Source: Hyphomicrobium facile (lineage in GTDB: Bacteria; Pseudomonadota; Alphaproteobacteria; Rhizobiales; Hyphomicrobiaceae). From it: 64,000 nt of DNA. The stretch lies in assembly GCF_900116175.1 (NCBI RefSeq), contig NZ_FPCH01000003.1:1-64000 (forward strand), written 5' to 3'. The notes below the pieces were generated by a model. It was not told the DNA's origin and searched no databases. It was given only the letters and a program-made list of their open reading frames with translations. The translations under genes were made by a program, and so were the position numbers. Below, piece by piece: positions 1 to 8,896 of this stretch. The number at the start of each line of letters is the position of its first letter. The stretch's first letter is position 1.

Positions 1-1
1 C

Positions 2-1414
2 GGCTCGGGGACGCGGCTGTGGCCGCTGTCGCGGGCGATGTATCCGAAGCAGTTCATTCGTTTCTTCAACGGTCAAAGCGCGTCGTTCCTCGGCGCGGCG
101 CTCGGGCGGCTGCCGGCGCCTGAGGGTTTCGAGCGACCGATCCTGCTGTGCAACAACGATCACCGGTTTCTGGTGCGCGAGGAGTTGGAACGCGCCGGCC
201 TCGAGCCGCGCGCCATCGTGCTCGAGCCCATCGCGCGCAACACGGCGCCGGCCATCGCGGTCGCGGCGCTGATTGCGCTTGCCGACAATCCGGACGCCGT
301 TCTCGCGGTCATGCCGTCCGATCACGTCATCGAAGACGGCGCGGCGTTCGCTAAGAACATCCGGCGCGCGGCGGAGGTCGCGGCGACGGGCAAGCTCGTC
401 CTCTTCGGCATCAAGCCGACGGAACCGCATACGGGTTACGGTTACATCAAGCGCGGCGCGGCGCTCGCGGGTTTCGACGGTCATGCGTTCGCCGTCGAGA
501 GCTTCGCCGAAAAGCCCGACCGCGCCACGGCCGAGCGCTATCTCGCCGATGGCGGCTATTTCTGGAACAGCGGCATCTTCGCGCTCAACGCCAAGACGTA
601 TCTCGCCGAGATCGAGCGGCTGGAGCCGAAAATCCTCGCGGCGGCGCGGGCGGCGCTGGCGGGGGCGACGGAAGACCTCGGCTTCCTGCGCCTCGACCGC
701 GCCGGCTTCGCGGCGTCGCCCAACATCTCAATCGACTACGCGGTGATGGAGAAGACGCGGGCGGCGGCGATCCTGCCGATGGACGTCGGCTGGAACGACG
801 TCGGCTCGTGGTCGTCGCTGTGGGACATCGCGCCTCGCGACGACAAGGGCAACTTCATCAAGGGCGAAGCGGTGCTCGAGGATACGTCGGATTGCTACGT
901 GCATTCCGAGCGCGCGCTGGTATCCACGATCGGCGTCAACGATCTCATCATCGTCAACACGCCGGACGCGCTGCTCGTCGCCGACAAGAGCCGCACGCAG
1001 GATGTTTCCAAGATCGTGCAGCGGCTGAAGCAATCGAACCGCAAGGAGCAGGAGCAGCACCTCAGAAACTACCGGCCGTGGGGTTACTTCGAGACGCTCA
1101 ACATCGGGCCGCGGTTTCAGGTGAAGCTGTTGCACGTGAAGCCCGGCGGCATGCTCTCCATGCAAATGCATCATCACCGGTCGGAGCATTGGATCGTCGT
1201 GCAGGGGACGGCGCAGGTGTCGATCGGCGAGAAGGAGCAGCTCGTGCGCGAGAACGAGAGCGTCTACATATTCGCGACGCAATGGCACCGGCTGCAAAAT
1301 CCCGGCAAGGTTCCCGTCGAAATCATCGAAGTGCAGATCGGCTCGTACCTCGGCGAGGACGACATCATGCGCACCGACGACATCTATCATCGCCAGCCCG
1401 AAGAGACGAAGTGA
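2..1414 (+). CDS. manC: Mannose-1-phosphate guanylyltransferase / mannose-6-phosphate isomerase, 5'-truncated by window edge
   Basis: Makes GDP-mannose from mannose-1-phosphate and GTP for polysaccharide synthesis in the cytoplasm; the fused cupin domain is the type II mannose-6-phosphate isomerase. The first readable codons give GSGTRLWPLSR, the nucleotidyltransferase signature, so only about ten N-terminal residues lie before the window. The reading frame is open upstream of the first ATG (38), so that ATG is internal. An FAEKP segment matches the active-site region of the family. The C-terminal third carries the cupin motif RPWGYFE...MHHHRSEHWIVVQGTA. About 470 residues are visible, the usual length for the bifunctional enzyme. 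No companion polysaccharide genes are inside the window. Confidence 0.93.
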   Translation, partial: GSGTRLWPLSRAMYPKQFIRFFNGQSASFLGAALGRLPAPEGFERPILLCNNDHRFLVREELERAGLEPRAIVLEPIARNTAPAIAVAALIALADNPDAVLAVMPSDHVIEDGAAFAKNIRRAAEVAATGKLVLFGIKPTEPHTGYGYIKRGAALAGFDGHAFAVESFAEKPDRATAERYLADGGYFWNSGIFALNAKTYLAEIERLEPKILAAARAALAGATEDLGFLRLDRAGFAASPNISIDYAVMEKTRAAAILPMDVGWNDVGSWSSLWDIAPRDDKGNFIKGEAVLEDTSDCYVHSERALVSTIGVNDLIIVNTPDALLVADKSRTQDVSKIVQRLKQSNRKEQEQHLRNYRPWGYFETLNIGPRFQVKLLHVKPGGMLSMQMHHHRSEHWIVVQGTAQVSIGEKEQLVRENESVYIFATQWHRLQNPGKVPVEIIEVQIGSYLGEDDIMRTDDIYHRQPEETK

Positions 1415-1429
1415 CGGGCGTGGTGGCTA

Positions 1430-1942
1430 GCCGCGTTCCGCGAGCGGGCCGCCAGCGTCGTTGTCATCTGGGGCGCTGGCGACTCGCGTTCCGCGAGCCG
1501 GCCGCCAGCGCATTTATTTCGCCGGGATGATGGAATAAGCGGGCTCCGCCGCGTGCCTCGGCAGGCAAAGTTGTCGTCCCGGGCGAGCCCATCTTGCGAG
1601 ACCCGGGACCCATCTCTCTTGTGGCCCTGGGTCCCGGCTCTGCGCTGCGCTTCGGCCGGGATGACAAGGGGGAAGTCGCGGCATGAGCCGGGGACGTCCC
1701 TACCCACCGTCATGCCGACGAAGGTCGCCAGACAGGCTTCGGCAATACGGGGGTGGCGGGTTTGCTCCGCGCGGGCCGCGAGCACCGACATGCTGCGCAT
1801 TGCCTGGATCCCGGCCTTCGCCGGGATGACGGTATGTTCGGTCGACTCGCGTTCCGCGAGCCGGCCGCCAGCCTTGTCGTTGTCATCTCGCGCTGGCGAC
1901 TTGCGTTCCGCAAGCCGGCCGCCAGCGCATTTATTTCGCCGG
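1430..1942. repeat. REP-like double-stem repeats, about 97-bp block in two copies
   Basis: A roughly 97-bp block at 1430-1526 recurs at 1843-1942. The core is a nested hairpin: outer stem CTGGCG/CGCCAG and inner stem CTCGCG-TTC-CGCGAG (1476-1508). In the copy at 1893-1925 the inner stem is CTTGCG-TTC-CGCAAG, so both arms changed together. A third core at 1846-1871 keeps the inner stem but has lost the left outer arm. The second block runs into the last codons and stop of pssA, and that tail is repeated at 1509-1523. The rest of the 1415-1930 gap holds the common GGATCCCGGC-type repeat and no gene. Confidence 0.75.
1803..1832. repeat. Dispersed palindromic repeat, CCCGGC-TTCG-CCGGG family
   Basis: CCTGGATCCCGGCCTTCGCCGGGATGACGG folds as CCCGGC...GCCGGG around a short loop. 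Near-identical copies lie at 14600-14630 and, in the opposite orientation, at about 14505-14532. Such elements are widespread between genes in Hyphomicrobiales. Confidence 0.7.
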
Positions 1943-2866
1943 ATCGGTCGGGCGGAAGGTAAAGATGCGCCCCGTACCTTGCTGTGGCGCGGGCGTTTCG
2001 CTCGGTTGAGGAGAAGCCGCCTGCGCAGCGGCGGCGGCTGCGCTCTCGCCCTCGCTCCTGTCGCGGAAGTTCCGCCAGCTCACGGGGATGAAGCCGAGAT
2101 AAATCAGCGTCAACACAGTCAGCGTTTCGTAGGGGTAGGTGAACAGGAACGCGACGATGCCGATGGCGACGACGAATATCGGCAGCACCCATTCCCGTCC
2201 CACGCGCTCGCCGACCAGCTTGCCGGAGTATGTCGGGATCGACGACACCATCATGAAGGCGATGAACACCGTGTAGACGAGCACGACCTTCAACGCCCAC
2301 TGCGTTTTGATGTCGGCGAGGCCGAGCTGATCGAGATAGACCGGCAGCAGCAGGACAATTGCCGCTGCGGGCGTCGGCATGCCCATGAAGTAGTTCGATT
2401 GCCACTTCGGCTTCTCATCGTCGAGCGCCGCATTGAAGCGTGCGAGGCGAAGGGCGGAGGCAAGCGCGAAGATCATCACGCAGATCCAGCCTGCGCTTTT
2501 CAGGTCACCGAGACCCCAATTGAAAAGCAGAAAAGCCGGAGCGACGCCGAAGTTCACAAAATCGGCGAGGCTGTCGAGCTCGGCGCCGAAACGGGATGAA
2601 GCCTTCAGGAGCCGGGCGATGCGGCCATCGATCCCGTCGAGACAGGCGGCGAAGACAATCGCCGCCAGCGCCAGATCGTACCGGCCTTCGATCCCCATGC
2701 GGATCGATGTCAGGCCGGCGCACAGACCGAGGAGCGTAAAGAAATTCGGCACCAGCATCCGCACTGGCACGCGCCGGTGACGGAACAGAGACCGGCGCCT
2801 GCGACGGCGCGTTTCGGTCTCGATGAATGGCTCGTCCGCATCCATGGCAGGCTCCTTATGGTCCAT
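1931..2866 (-). CDS. pssA: CDP-diacylglycerol--serine O-phosphatidyltransferase
   Basis: Makes phosphatidylserine from CDP-diacylglycerol and serine in the inner membrane, the first step to phosphatidylethanolamine. The CDP-alcohol phosphatidyltransferase signature is present as DGIDGRIAR followed by GAELDSLADF. After an Arg-rich N-terminal stretch (about residues 20-35) there are several membrane segments through residue 260. The last 40 residues form an Ala/Pro/Gln-rich tail without a recognised domain. psd lies 32 bp upstream on the same strand, so the two form an operon for consecutive steps. The stop codon falls inside a copy of the neighbouring repeat, so the tail sequence may have been shaped by it. 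Confidence 0.93.
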   Translation of the reverse strand: MDHKEPAMDADEPFIETETRRRRRRSLFRHRRVPVRMLVPNFFTLLGLCAGLTSIRMGIEGRYDLALAAIVFAACLDGIDGRIARLLKASSRFGAELDSLADFVNFGVAPAFLLFNWGLGDLKSAGWICVMIFALASALRLARFNAALDDEKPKWQSNYFMGMPTPAAAIVLLLPVYLDQLGLADIKTQWALKVVLVYTVFIAFMMVSSIPTYSGKLVGERVGREWVLPIFVVAIGIVAFLFTYPYETLTVLTLIYLGFIPVSWRNFRDRSEGESAAAAAAQAASPQPSETPAPQQGTGRIFTFRPTDPAK

Positions 2867-2898
2867 GCCTCAAGTTTCAACAGCGCGGCGCCACGGCC

Positions 2899-3612
2899 TC
2901 AGGCGTTACGCGCTTCGCGTTCCGGCTCGATCGATTGAAGATCTGCCAAAACCGTCTCGCCTGCAACAGCACGCTGACCAACGCTGACGAGAGCGTTTTT
3001 GCCGGGGGGCAGATAAACGTCCACGCGCGACCCAAAACGGATCAAACCGAAGCGCTGGCCGGTTCCGAGTGTGTCACCGACCTCGCAAAAGGTCACGATG
3101 CGGCGGGCCACAAGTCCTGCGATTTGCACCACGCCGACGTCGCCTTCGGCTGGGGTCTCGATGACGATAAGCCGGCGTTCGTTGTCCTCGCTCGCCTTGT
3201 CGAGAGCGGCGTTCAGAAATGTGCCCGGCACGTAGATGGAGCGGACGACGCGGCCGGCGATCGGCGCGCGGTTGATGTGAACGTCGAACACCGAGAGGAA
3301 TGTCGAAATACGGGTGCGCGGCTCCGTGCCGAGGCCCATCTCGGCGGGCGGCACGACTTTCTCGATGCCGGAGATCTTGCCGTCGGCGGCGGAGACGACG
3401 AGGCCCGGTCTCAGCGGGGTGACGCGCTGCGGATCACGGAAGAAATAGATGACCCATGCGGTAATGCCCGCGCAGATCCATCCGAGCGGCGGATAAAGGA
3501 AGAAGAACAGCAGCGTTACCGCGGCGGCGATGCCGACGAACTTGTGTCCATCGGGATGCACGGGCGATAGCTGGTCGAAAATCGTATCGAGAATGCCGTG
3601 ACCTTTGGACAC
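2899..3612 (-). CDS. psd: Phosphatidylserine decarboxylase, short pyruvoyl form
   Basis: Decarboxylates phosphatidylserine to phosphatidylethanolamine at the inner membrane. The enzyme activates itself by cleavage at a Gly-Ser pair, which makes the pyruvoyl group; here the site is RFGSRVD near residue 193, leaving a short alpha chain. A hydrophobic segment at about residues 25-57 is followed by FFRDP. The FDVHINRAP motif typical of the family is intact. At 237 residues it matches the short alphaproteobacterial type rather than the roughly 320-residue E. coli type. It is the first gene of the psd-pssA unit. Confidence 0.93.
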   Translation of the reverse strand: MSKGHGILDTIFDQLSPVHPDGHKFVGIAAAVTLLFFFLYPPLGWICAGITAWVIYFFRDPQRVTPLRPGLVVSAADGKISGIEKVVPPAEMGLGTEPRTRISTFLSVFDVHINRAPIAGRVVRSIYVPGTFLNAALDKASEDNERRLIVIETPAEGDVGVVQIAGLVARRIVTFCEVGDTLGTGQRFGLIRFGSRVDVYLPPGKNALVSVGQRAVAGETVLADLQSIEPEREARNA

Positions 3613-3656
3613 GAATTACCTCCTGCCGAGAATTTCTGGTTCCGATAGCACGCGGG

Positions 3657-5126
3657 TTACGACAACGGCACTGCGACGAAGCGGAGATCGCCCTTGCTGT
3701 CCTCGACACGAAGCAGCACGGCCTTGCGGCCGGCCTTCTTGACCTTTTCGACGCTTTTCGCGACGTCGTCGGGTTCGGAGACGCTGTCCTGCCCCGCTTC
3801 GACGATGACATCGCCCGGCTTCAGGCCTTTGCTCGCGGCGGGGCTTTGCGGATCGACCTGCTCAACGACGACGCCTTTGATCTTGTCGTCCAGATTGTAC
3901 TTCTTGCGAAGGTCGTCGCTCAGGGGCGAGAGCGTCAGCCCGATGATGGTCGAGCCCTTTGGATCAGCGTCTTTGCCGAGGTCGTTTTTGAGGTCGCTGG
4001 CGTTATCGTCGTCGTCTTCGAGACGGCCGACGGTCACTTGCGCGTTCTGCTTCTGACCTTTGCGGAGAAGCTCGAGGTCGACGGCTTGGCCGACCTCAGC
4101 CTGGGCGACCATCTTCGGCAGGCCGCGCATCGTCGTCACGTCCTTGCCGTCGAACCGCAAAATGACGTCGCCCGCTTCGAGCCCCGCTTTCGAAGCCGGG
4201 CTGCCGGGCGTTACGGCCGCAACGAGAGCGCCTGTGTTTTGAGGCAATCCCAGCGTTTCGGCGATGTCGTCGGTCACGGTTTGGATTTTGACGCCGAGCC
4301 AGCCGCGCCGTACTTCGCCGTACTGCTTCAGCTGGTCGATGACTTTCGCGACGGTGTCGGACGGGACCGCAAAGCCGATGCCGATCGATCCGCCGGTCGG
4401 CGAGATGATCGCCGTGTTCACGCCGATGACTTCGCCATTCATGTTGAACAGCGGGCCGCCGGAGTTGCCCTTGTTGATCGCCGCGTCGGTCTGCAGGTAG
4501 TCGTCATAGGGCCCGGAATTGATGTCGCGGCTTTTCGCCGAGATGATGCCGAGCGAAACCGATCCGCCGAGGCCGAACGGGTTGCCGATGGCCATGACCC
4601 AATCGCCGACGTCGATTTGCGAGGATGGGCCGAATTTCACGTCCGCAAGCGGCTTCTTCGGCGTGACCTTCAAAAGCGCGAGGTCGGCCTTGGTGTCGCG
4701 GCCGATGATCTTCTCGACGACGAGCTTGGAGCCGTCATGGAAGTTGATGTCGATCTCCTCGGCACCTTCGATGACGTGGTTGTTGGTGACGATCAGGCCT
4801 TCCTTGCCGTCGATCACGAAGCCCGAGCCGAGCGACGAGACCTTGCGGTCGCCGTGGGGAACGCCGCCGCGCTTGTTGAAGAAGTCATCGAAAAAGTCTT
4901 CGAAGGGTGCACCCTTCGGAACCTTCGGCAGCGGGTTGCCGGCCGGGCCTTTGACGGTTTGAGACGTCGCGATGTTGACGACCGCATCCTCGAGACGCTT
5001 GGCGAGGGGTGCGACGGACGCCGGTCCGTTCGCGAATTCTGCTGCTAGAGCCGGTCCTGCACCAGCTGAGCCCCACAGCGCGACGAAGCCAACACTGACA
5101 AGAAGCGCCGAACGTTTCTTCATCAT
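3657..5126 (-). CDS. degP: Periplasmic serine protease, Do/DegP-MucD family
   Basis: Protease/chaperone for misfolded periplasmic proteins. A signal peptide with an Ala-rich cleavage region covers residues 1-29. The trypsin-like domain shows the catalytic triad: His117 in TNNHVIEG, Asp148 in DTKADLALL, Ser222 in GNSGGPLF. Two PDZ domains follow (about 265-360 and 390-480), the second ending near the C-terminus. At 489 residues it has the length of the Do family. It lies about 220 bp downstream of the hflK-hflC-DUF2065 genes, an order common in Proteobacteria that groups membrane-protein quality control. It could equally be called mucD; the paralogue cannot be decided from one copy. Confidence 0.93.
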   Translation of the reverse strand: MMKKRSALLVSVGFVALWGSAGAGPALAAEFANGPASVAPLAKRLEDAVVNIATSQTVKGPAGNPLPKVPKGAPFEDFFDDFFNKRGGVPHGDRKVSSLGSGFVIDGKEGLIVTNNHVIEGAEEIDINFHDGSKLVVEKIIGRDTKADLALLKVTPKKPLADVKFGPSSQIDVGDWVMAIGNPFGLGGSVSLGIISAKSRDINSGPYDDYLQTDAAINKGNSGGPLFNMNGEVIGVNTAIISPTGGSIGIGFAVPSDTVAKVIDQLKQYGEVRRGWLGVKIQTVTDDIAETLGLPQNTGALVAAVTPGSPASKAGLEAGDVILRFDGKDVTTMRGLPKMVAQAEVGQAVDLELLRKGQKQNAQVTVGRLEDDDDNASDLKNDLGKDADPKGSTIIGLTLSPLSDDLRKKYNLDDKIKGVVVEQVDPQSPAASKGLKPGDVIVEAGQDSVSEPDDVAKSVEKVKKAGRKAVLLRVEDSKGDLRFVAVPLS

Positions 5127-5293
5127 CGCGAAAACTCCAGGGGCTGATCGTGTCGTACGCTCGTTCGGCCGGGTGGGGGGCCGTTCGGCCAGGTACCGGA
5201 TTAACAGGCGTTATTGGCGCAACATCCAAGCGTCAACATGGCAACTTTAGCATACCGTCAAGGCGGGGGGATAAGTTGGTCGTTTCAGCCCTA

Positions 5294-5338
5294 TCCCTGG
5301 TGCGTCCCTGGGTGCGTCCCTCGGCGCGTCCCTGGGCT
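5294..5338. repeat. Short imperfect tandem repeat, four 11-12 bp units
   Basis: TCCCTGGTGCG, TCCCTGGGTGCG, TCCCTCGGCGCG and TCCCTGGGCTC follow one another between degP and the DUF2065 gene. No function is suggested by the sequence. Confidence 0.5.
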
Positions 5339-5348
5339 CATCGCTGGC

Positions 5349-5534
5349 TCATCCCCGGGCCAGCCAAACGACAAAAACGCCGAGCGCCACTGCGGCGACG
5401 GCGCAGGCCTGGATGCGGCCATTGCTGAAACTTGAAATTTCTTCAAGGGCCCGCCGCGCCTTTTGAGGCGCGGCGGCCCAGAGGAGGCCCTCGAGGACGA
5501 GTGCGAAGCCCAGCCCTGCGAGGAGATCGTTCAT
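5349..5534 (-). CDS. DUF2065 small membrane protein
   Basis: A 61-residue protein with two hydrophobic segments: LLAGLGFALVLEGLLWAA near the N-terminus and a second one before the C-terminal LARG. The length, the two-helix layout and the position directly after hflC match the DUF2065 (YjeT-like) family. The start ATG overlaps the hflC stop by 4 bp (ATGA), so translation is probably coupled. The function of the family is unknown; genomic linkage suggests an accessory role with the HflKC/FtsH membrane protease complex. Confidence 0.85.
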   Translation of the reverse strand: MNDLLAGLGFALVLEGLLWAAAPQKARRALEEISSFSNGRIQACAVAAVALGVFVVWLARG

Positions 5535-6430
5535 CGCTGGTCGGCAGGAGCCCGCGACGCCGGCTCCTTGCCGTTAGGGTCCTGGAAGTACCGGAAGAAC
5601 TCGCTGTCAGGCGTCAGCAGCAAGCGGGTGTCGTCGGGCTTGATAGCCGTCGTATAGGCCTGCATCGACCGATAGAAGCGGAAGAATTCCGGGTCCTTGC
5701 CGAAGGCGTCCGCGAAGATCCTGCTGCGCTCGGCTTCGCCGTCGCCGCGGATTTCATCGGACTTCTGCGTCGCCGTCGCCTTGATGATCGTCACGTCCTT
5801 GTCGGCGTTGGCGCGGATGCGGTTGCTTTCCGCTTCGCCCTGGGCGCGCAGCTCCGTCGCCTCGCGAACACGGTCGGCCCGCATCCGGTCATAGACCTTG
5901 ACGAGGTTTTCCTTCGGAAGGTCAGCGCGTTTGATGCGGACGTCGACGACTTCAAGACCGTAGTCGCGGCCTTCCTTGTTCACCTGCGCGGCGATCAGCT
6001 TCATCAGGCTTTCGCGCTTGTCCTTGACGACTTCCTGCAGAGTTGCAGAACCAAGAACACGGCGGATTTCAGATTCGATCAGCGGGCCTACGACCTCGCG
6101 AACGCGATCCTCGGTGCGCACGTTCTGATAGAACTTGAGCTGGTCGGTGATGCGATAGCGGGCGTAAGCGTCGACGATCAATCGCTGCTGATCGGACGCC
6201 GTCACTTCCTGCTCGGTCGTATCGAGATCAAGGATGCGCTTGTCGAACTTCTCGACGGTATCGATGAACGGCACCTTCCACTTCAGGCCAGGCGTCGTGA
6301 TGGCCTGCTGCGGATTACCGAAGCGAAGCACGAGCGCCTGCTCGTTCTGGTGCACGATGAAGGCGGAGGCGTAGAGCCCCAGCGCTGCGAGACCGAGAAC
6401 GGTCAGGATAAAAGCGAAGAACGCTCGCAT
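5531..6430 (-). CDS. hflC: HflC, SPFH-domain modulator of FtsH
   Basis: Forms with HflK a large inner-membrane complex that encloses and modulates the FtsH protease. One N-terminal membrane segment (about residues 3-25) is followed by the SPFH/band-7 domain, which includes LVLRFGNPQQAI, and a charged helical region with ADKDVTIIKATA. 299 residues is the expected size. It follows hflK by 1 bp and overlaps the DUF2065 gene, so the three form one operon. Confidence 0.95.
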   Translation of the reverse strand: MRAFFAFILTVLGLAALGLYASAFIVHQNEQALVLRFGNPQQAITTPGLKWKVPFIDTVEKFDKRILDLDTTEQEVTASDQQRLIVDAYARYRITDQLKFYQNVRTEDRVREVVGPLIESEIRRVLGSATLQEVVKDKRESLMKLIAAQVNKEGRDYGLEVVDVRIKRADLPKENLVKVYDRMRADRVREATELRAQGEAESNRIRANADKDVTIIKATATQKSDEIRGDGEAERSRIFADAFGKDPEFFRFYRSMQAYTTAIKPDDTRLLLTPDSEFFRYFQDPNGKEPASRAPADQR

Positions 6431-6431
6431 A

Positions 6432-7631
6432 TTATTTCGCTCCGTCGGGCTGTTGCTGGTCGCGCTTCTGGAGCTGCTCCAGCGGCAGGTACGGGACTAC
6501 GCCCTGGCCGCCGCTCTTTTGATCGAGGATGATCTTGTCAGCCCCGGACAGAACGCGTTCCTGCATTTCGAGATAAAGCCGTTCGCGCGTAACGTCCGGC
6601 GCCTTCTTGTATTCGTCGTAGACCTTGGTGAAGCGGGCGGCCTGACCCGTCGCCTCGGCGATCGTCTGATCGCGGTAGCCTTCGGCGGCGGCAACGATGC
6701 GGTCGGCATCGCCGCGGGCACGCGGGGTCACCTGGTCCTGATAAGTCTGAGCCTGCTTGACCAGGGTTTCCTTCTCCTGACCGGCAGCGGCGACTTCGCG
6801 GAATGAACTGATGACTTCCTGCGGCGGGTCGACCTCTTTGAGCTGGATCTGATCGATCTTGATGCCGGCACGATAGTAATCGAGCGTCTTCTGCATCAGA
6901 TTACGCACGTCTTCCTGCGTTTTTTGACGGCCGCCAGTCAGAAGCGGCTGAAGGGCCGACTGACCGACAACTTCACGCATGGCGCTCTCGGCGACCTCAC
7001 GAACGGTCGTCTCGGGCTGGGCGATGTTGAACATGTACTGCTCGACGCCCGTCTCTCCGGTTACCGGATCCGATTCAGGGCTGATGCGCCAGAAAACGAC
7101 GAAGCGAACGTCGACGACGCTGCCGTCTCCCGTCAGCATCAAGCCGCTATCCTGGCCGCCGATAACACTGCGGCCGGCGCCGACTTCGATCGTACGCTGC
7201 TGCGTAACCTTCGGCAGGCGAACTTCCTCGATCGGATAAGGCCAGCGGAAATGCAGGCCCGCCGGCTCCCACCGGTCAAACTTGCCGAACCGCATGACGA
7301 TGCCCTGCTCGTCCGGATTGACGCGGAAGAAGAAGCCGTAGAACGAGACGCCTGCAAGCAGCAGCATCGCGATCAGGAAAAGGAAGGGTTTCGGTACGCC
7401 GCCGCCGAAGTCGCCGCTACCGTTGCCGTTGCCACCGCCGCCGCGCATCACTTGGCGCACGCGATCCTGGCCACGGCGCAGAATCTCATCGAGATCGGGC
7501 GGTTCTTTACCACCACCACCGCCGCCGCCAGAAGGCCCCCAGGGTCCTTGGCCCCACGGGCCACCACCGCCCTTGCGGCCGCCGCCATTCCCACCGGGGT
7601 TGCCGCCACCGCCTTGACTCGTCCAGGGCAT
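6432..7631 (-). CDS. hflK: HflK, SPFH-domain modulator of FtsH
   Basis: Partner of HflC. The first 60 residues are Gly/Pro-rich (GGGGNPGGNGGG and similar), a low-complexity N-terminus typical of HflK. A membrane segment at about residues 83-103 is followed by the SPFH domain (NPDEQGIVMRFGKFDRWEPAGLHF) and a helical arm with the RARGDADRIVAAAEGYRDQ segment. 399 residues. First gene of the hflK-hflC-DUF2065 unit. The 240-bp region upstream (7632-7871) holds no other gene and should contain its promoter; I could not pick a convincing -35/-10 pair. Confidence 0.95.
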   Translation of the reverse strand: MPWTSQGGGGNPGGNGGGRKGGGGPWGQGPWGPSGGGGGGGKEPPDLDEILRRGQDRVRQVMRGGGGNGNGSGDFGGGVPKPFLFLIAMLLLAGVSFYGFFFRVNPDEQGIVMRFGKFDRWEPAGLHFRWPYPIEEVRLPKVTQQRTIEVGAGRSVIGGQDSGLMLTGDGSVVDVRFVVFWRISPESDPVTGETGVEQYMFNIAQPETTVREVAESAMREVVGQSALQPLLTGGRQKTQEDVRNLMQKTLDYYRAGIKIDQIQLKEVDPPQEVISSFREVAAAGQEKETLVKQAQTYQDQVTPRARGDADRIVAAAEGYRDQTIAEATGQAARFTKVYDEYKKAPDVTRERLYLEMQERVLSGADKIILDQKSGGQGVVPYLPLEQLQKRDQQQPDGAK

Positions 7632-7871
7632 AACTCAGGGCCTCATCGAATTTGAGTTGAAAAGTGAAATCGCGACCCCCGCTTTGAATACGCCGGCAAC
7701 AGATCGCTGTCGCCGATTGTTAGACATGCACCACAAAGGGTTGAGCCACGTCGTTAAAAGAGATTTCGCGGAGCTTATAGGGCAGGGCCCGATCGATCGC
7801 AAATTCCGCTTTTTTTGGCTAATTGCAATTTGGTGGCTCCGCGCGAGCCTTCAAGTGCGGCGTGTCGCTTC

Positions 7872-8411
7872 TTATGCCGATGTTTTCAGGCGATCGTAAA
7901 CGATTAGCGTCGACGCGTGGTCGTCGCGAGGGCCATTTGGTAGCGCCTCCTCGCTGACTTTTTGCCACTGGGCAGCGTCGAGCGGCGCGAAATGACGGTC
8001 ACCGTCAACTACCGCATGGACGCGGGTCAAGTAGATCCGATCTGCGACCGGAAATGCCGCGTCGTAGATCGCCGCACCGCCGATAACCATGATCTCTTCG
8101 GCACCGCGCGTCGTCGCGAGAACGCGTCCAAGGGTCAGCGCTTCGCTCACCGTCTCGCACGTCGAGACACCGGCCACCTCGAATGAGGGGTCTCGCGTGA
8201 CGACGATGTTATCGCGGCCATCGAGCGGCTTGCCGATCGATTGGAATGTTTTGCGGCCCATGATGATGGGCTTGTCCATCGTGAGGCGACGGAACGTCTT
8301 GAGGTCGGATGAGAGCCGCCACGGCAAGCCGCCGTCGCGGCCGATAACGCCGTTCTCGGAGACGGCGACGATAAGTGAAACTTTCAATGCGCTCAAATTT
8401 CTGGCTTGCAT
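7872..8411 (-). CDS. folA: Dihydrofolate reductase
   Basis: Reduces dihydrofolate to tetrahydrofolate with NADPH, regenerating the cofactor consumed by ThyA, whose gene lies about 500 bp upstream on the same strand. Family motifs are clear: LIVAVSENGVIG, LPWRLSSDLKTFRRLT, IIMGRKTFQSIG, IMVIGGAAIYDAA and the late YDRLKT. The ATG at 8411 gives 179 residues and overlaps the preceding lipoprotein gene by 19 bp. A TTG at 8387 would give the shorter N-terminus LKVSLIVAV, closer to the normal family start, so the true start is uncertain. Confidence 0.92.
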   Translation of the reverse strand: MQARNLSALKVSLIVAVSENGVIGRDGGLPWRLSSDLKTFRRLTMDKPIIMGRKTFQSIGKPLDGRDNIVVTRDPSFEVAGVSTCETVSEALTLGRVLATTRGAEEIMVIGGAAIYDAAFPVADRIYLTRVHAVVDGDRHFAPLDAAQWQKVSEEALPNGPRDDHASTLIVYDRLKTSA

Positions 8412-8803
8412 CCCTGAATAGGGATCATCGTGAACTGGTTGCTGTCGACGTATTTGTTCATTGCGCCGCTAATGGCATCGACTCCTAGTCCGACGACGCC
8501 GCCAACCAAAACATTTCCGGCTGTCATGGTCTCAGTATAGGAGGGAATAATGCCCACCGCGTCCTGATAACATTTTTTCTTACACGTCACCGAAATATTT
8601 TGTTGGCTCTTGTCCAACACTAGGTTCGCAGGTGTCACGATACTTTTGGAGCCGATTCCCGGCGAGGACAGCATGCACGTCGCCCCGGGGGCACCGGGAG
8701 TGTCGATCGCGACTGTTTGCGTCGTACCTCTTGTAATGGTCGCACATCCCGGGAATTGAGCAGCACATAAAACCGCGCATGCTACCGTGCTCAGCTTCCC
8801 CAT
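8393..8803 (-). CDS. Small putative lipoprotein of unknown function
   Basis: A 136-residue protein with an N-terminal signal ending in the lipobox-like FPGC (Cys20), so probably lipid-anchored in the envelope. The segment after it, ATITRGTTQTVAIDTPG, is a pattern I associate with small uncharacterised proteobacterial lipoproteins. Several further cysteines (CMLSS, CKKKCYQD, GCKPE) could form disulfides. A Gly-rich hydrophobic stretch lies near residues 95-112. It sits between thyA and folA on the same strand, which says nothing about its function. A GGGGAGGC ribosome binding site precedes the ATG. Confidence 0.65.
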   Translation of the reverse strand: MGKLSTVACAVLCAAQFPGCATITRGTTQTVAIDTPGAPGATCMLSSPGIGSKSIVTPANLVLDKSQQNISVTCKKKCYQDAVGIIPSYTETMTAGNVLVGGVVGLGVDAISGAMNKYVDSNQFTMIPIQGCKPEI

Positions 8804-8896
8804 CCCCAGCGCCTCCCCAGCCCCATTATCCTTGAAATGAGGTTTAGAGGACGGCCACCTCCGGGTCCAGCCTTCAGCAGGCTGAAAATCTGTGTT

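Noticed and set aside
728-1390. Long open frame antisense to the manC gene
   Set aside because: Low-complexity Arg/Asp/Val-rich product typical of GC-rich antisense frames; the plus-strand frame has full motifs.
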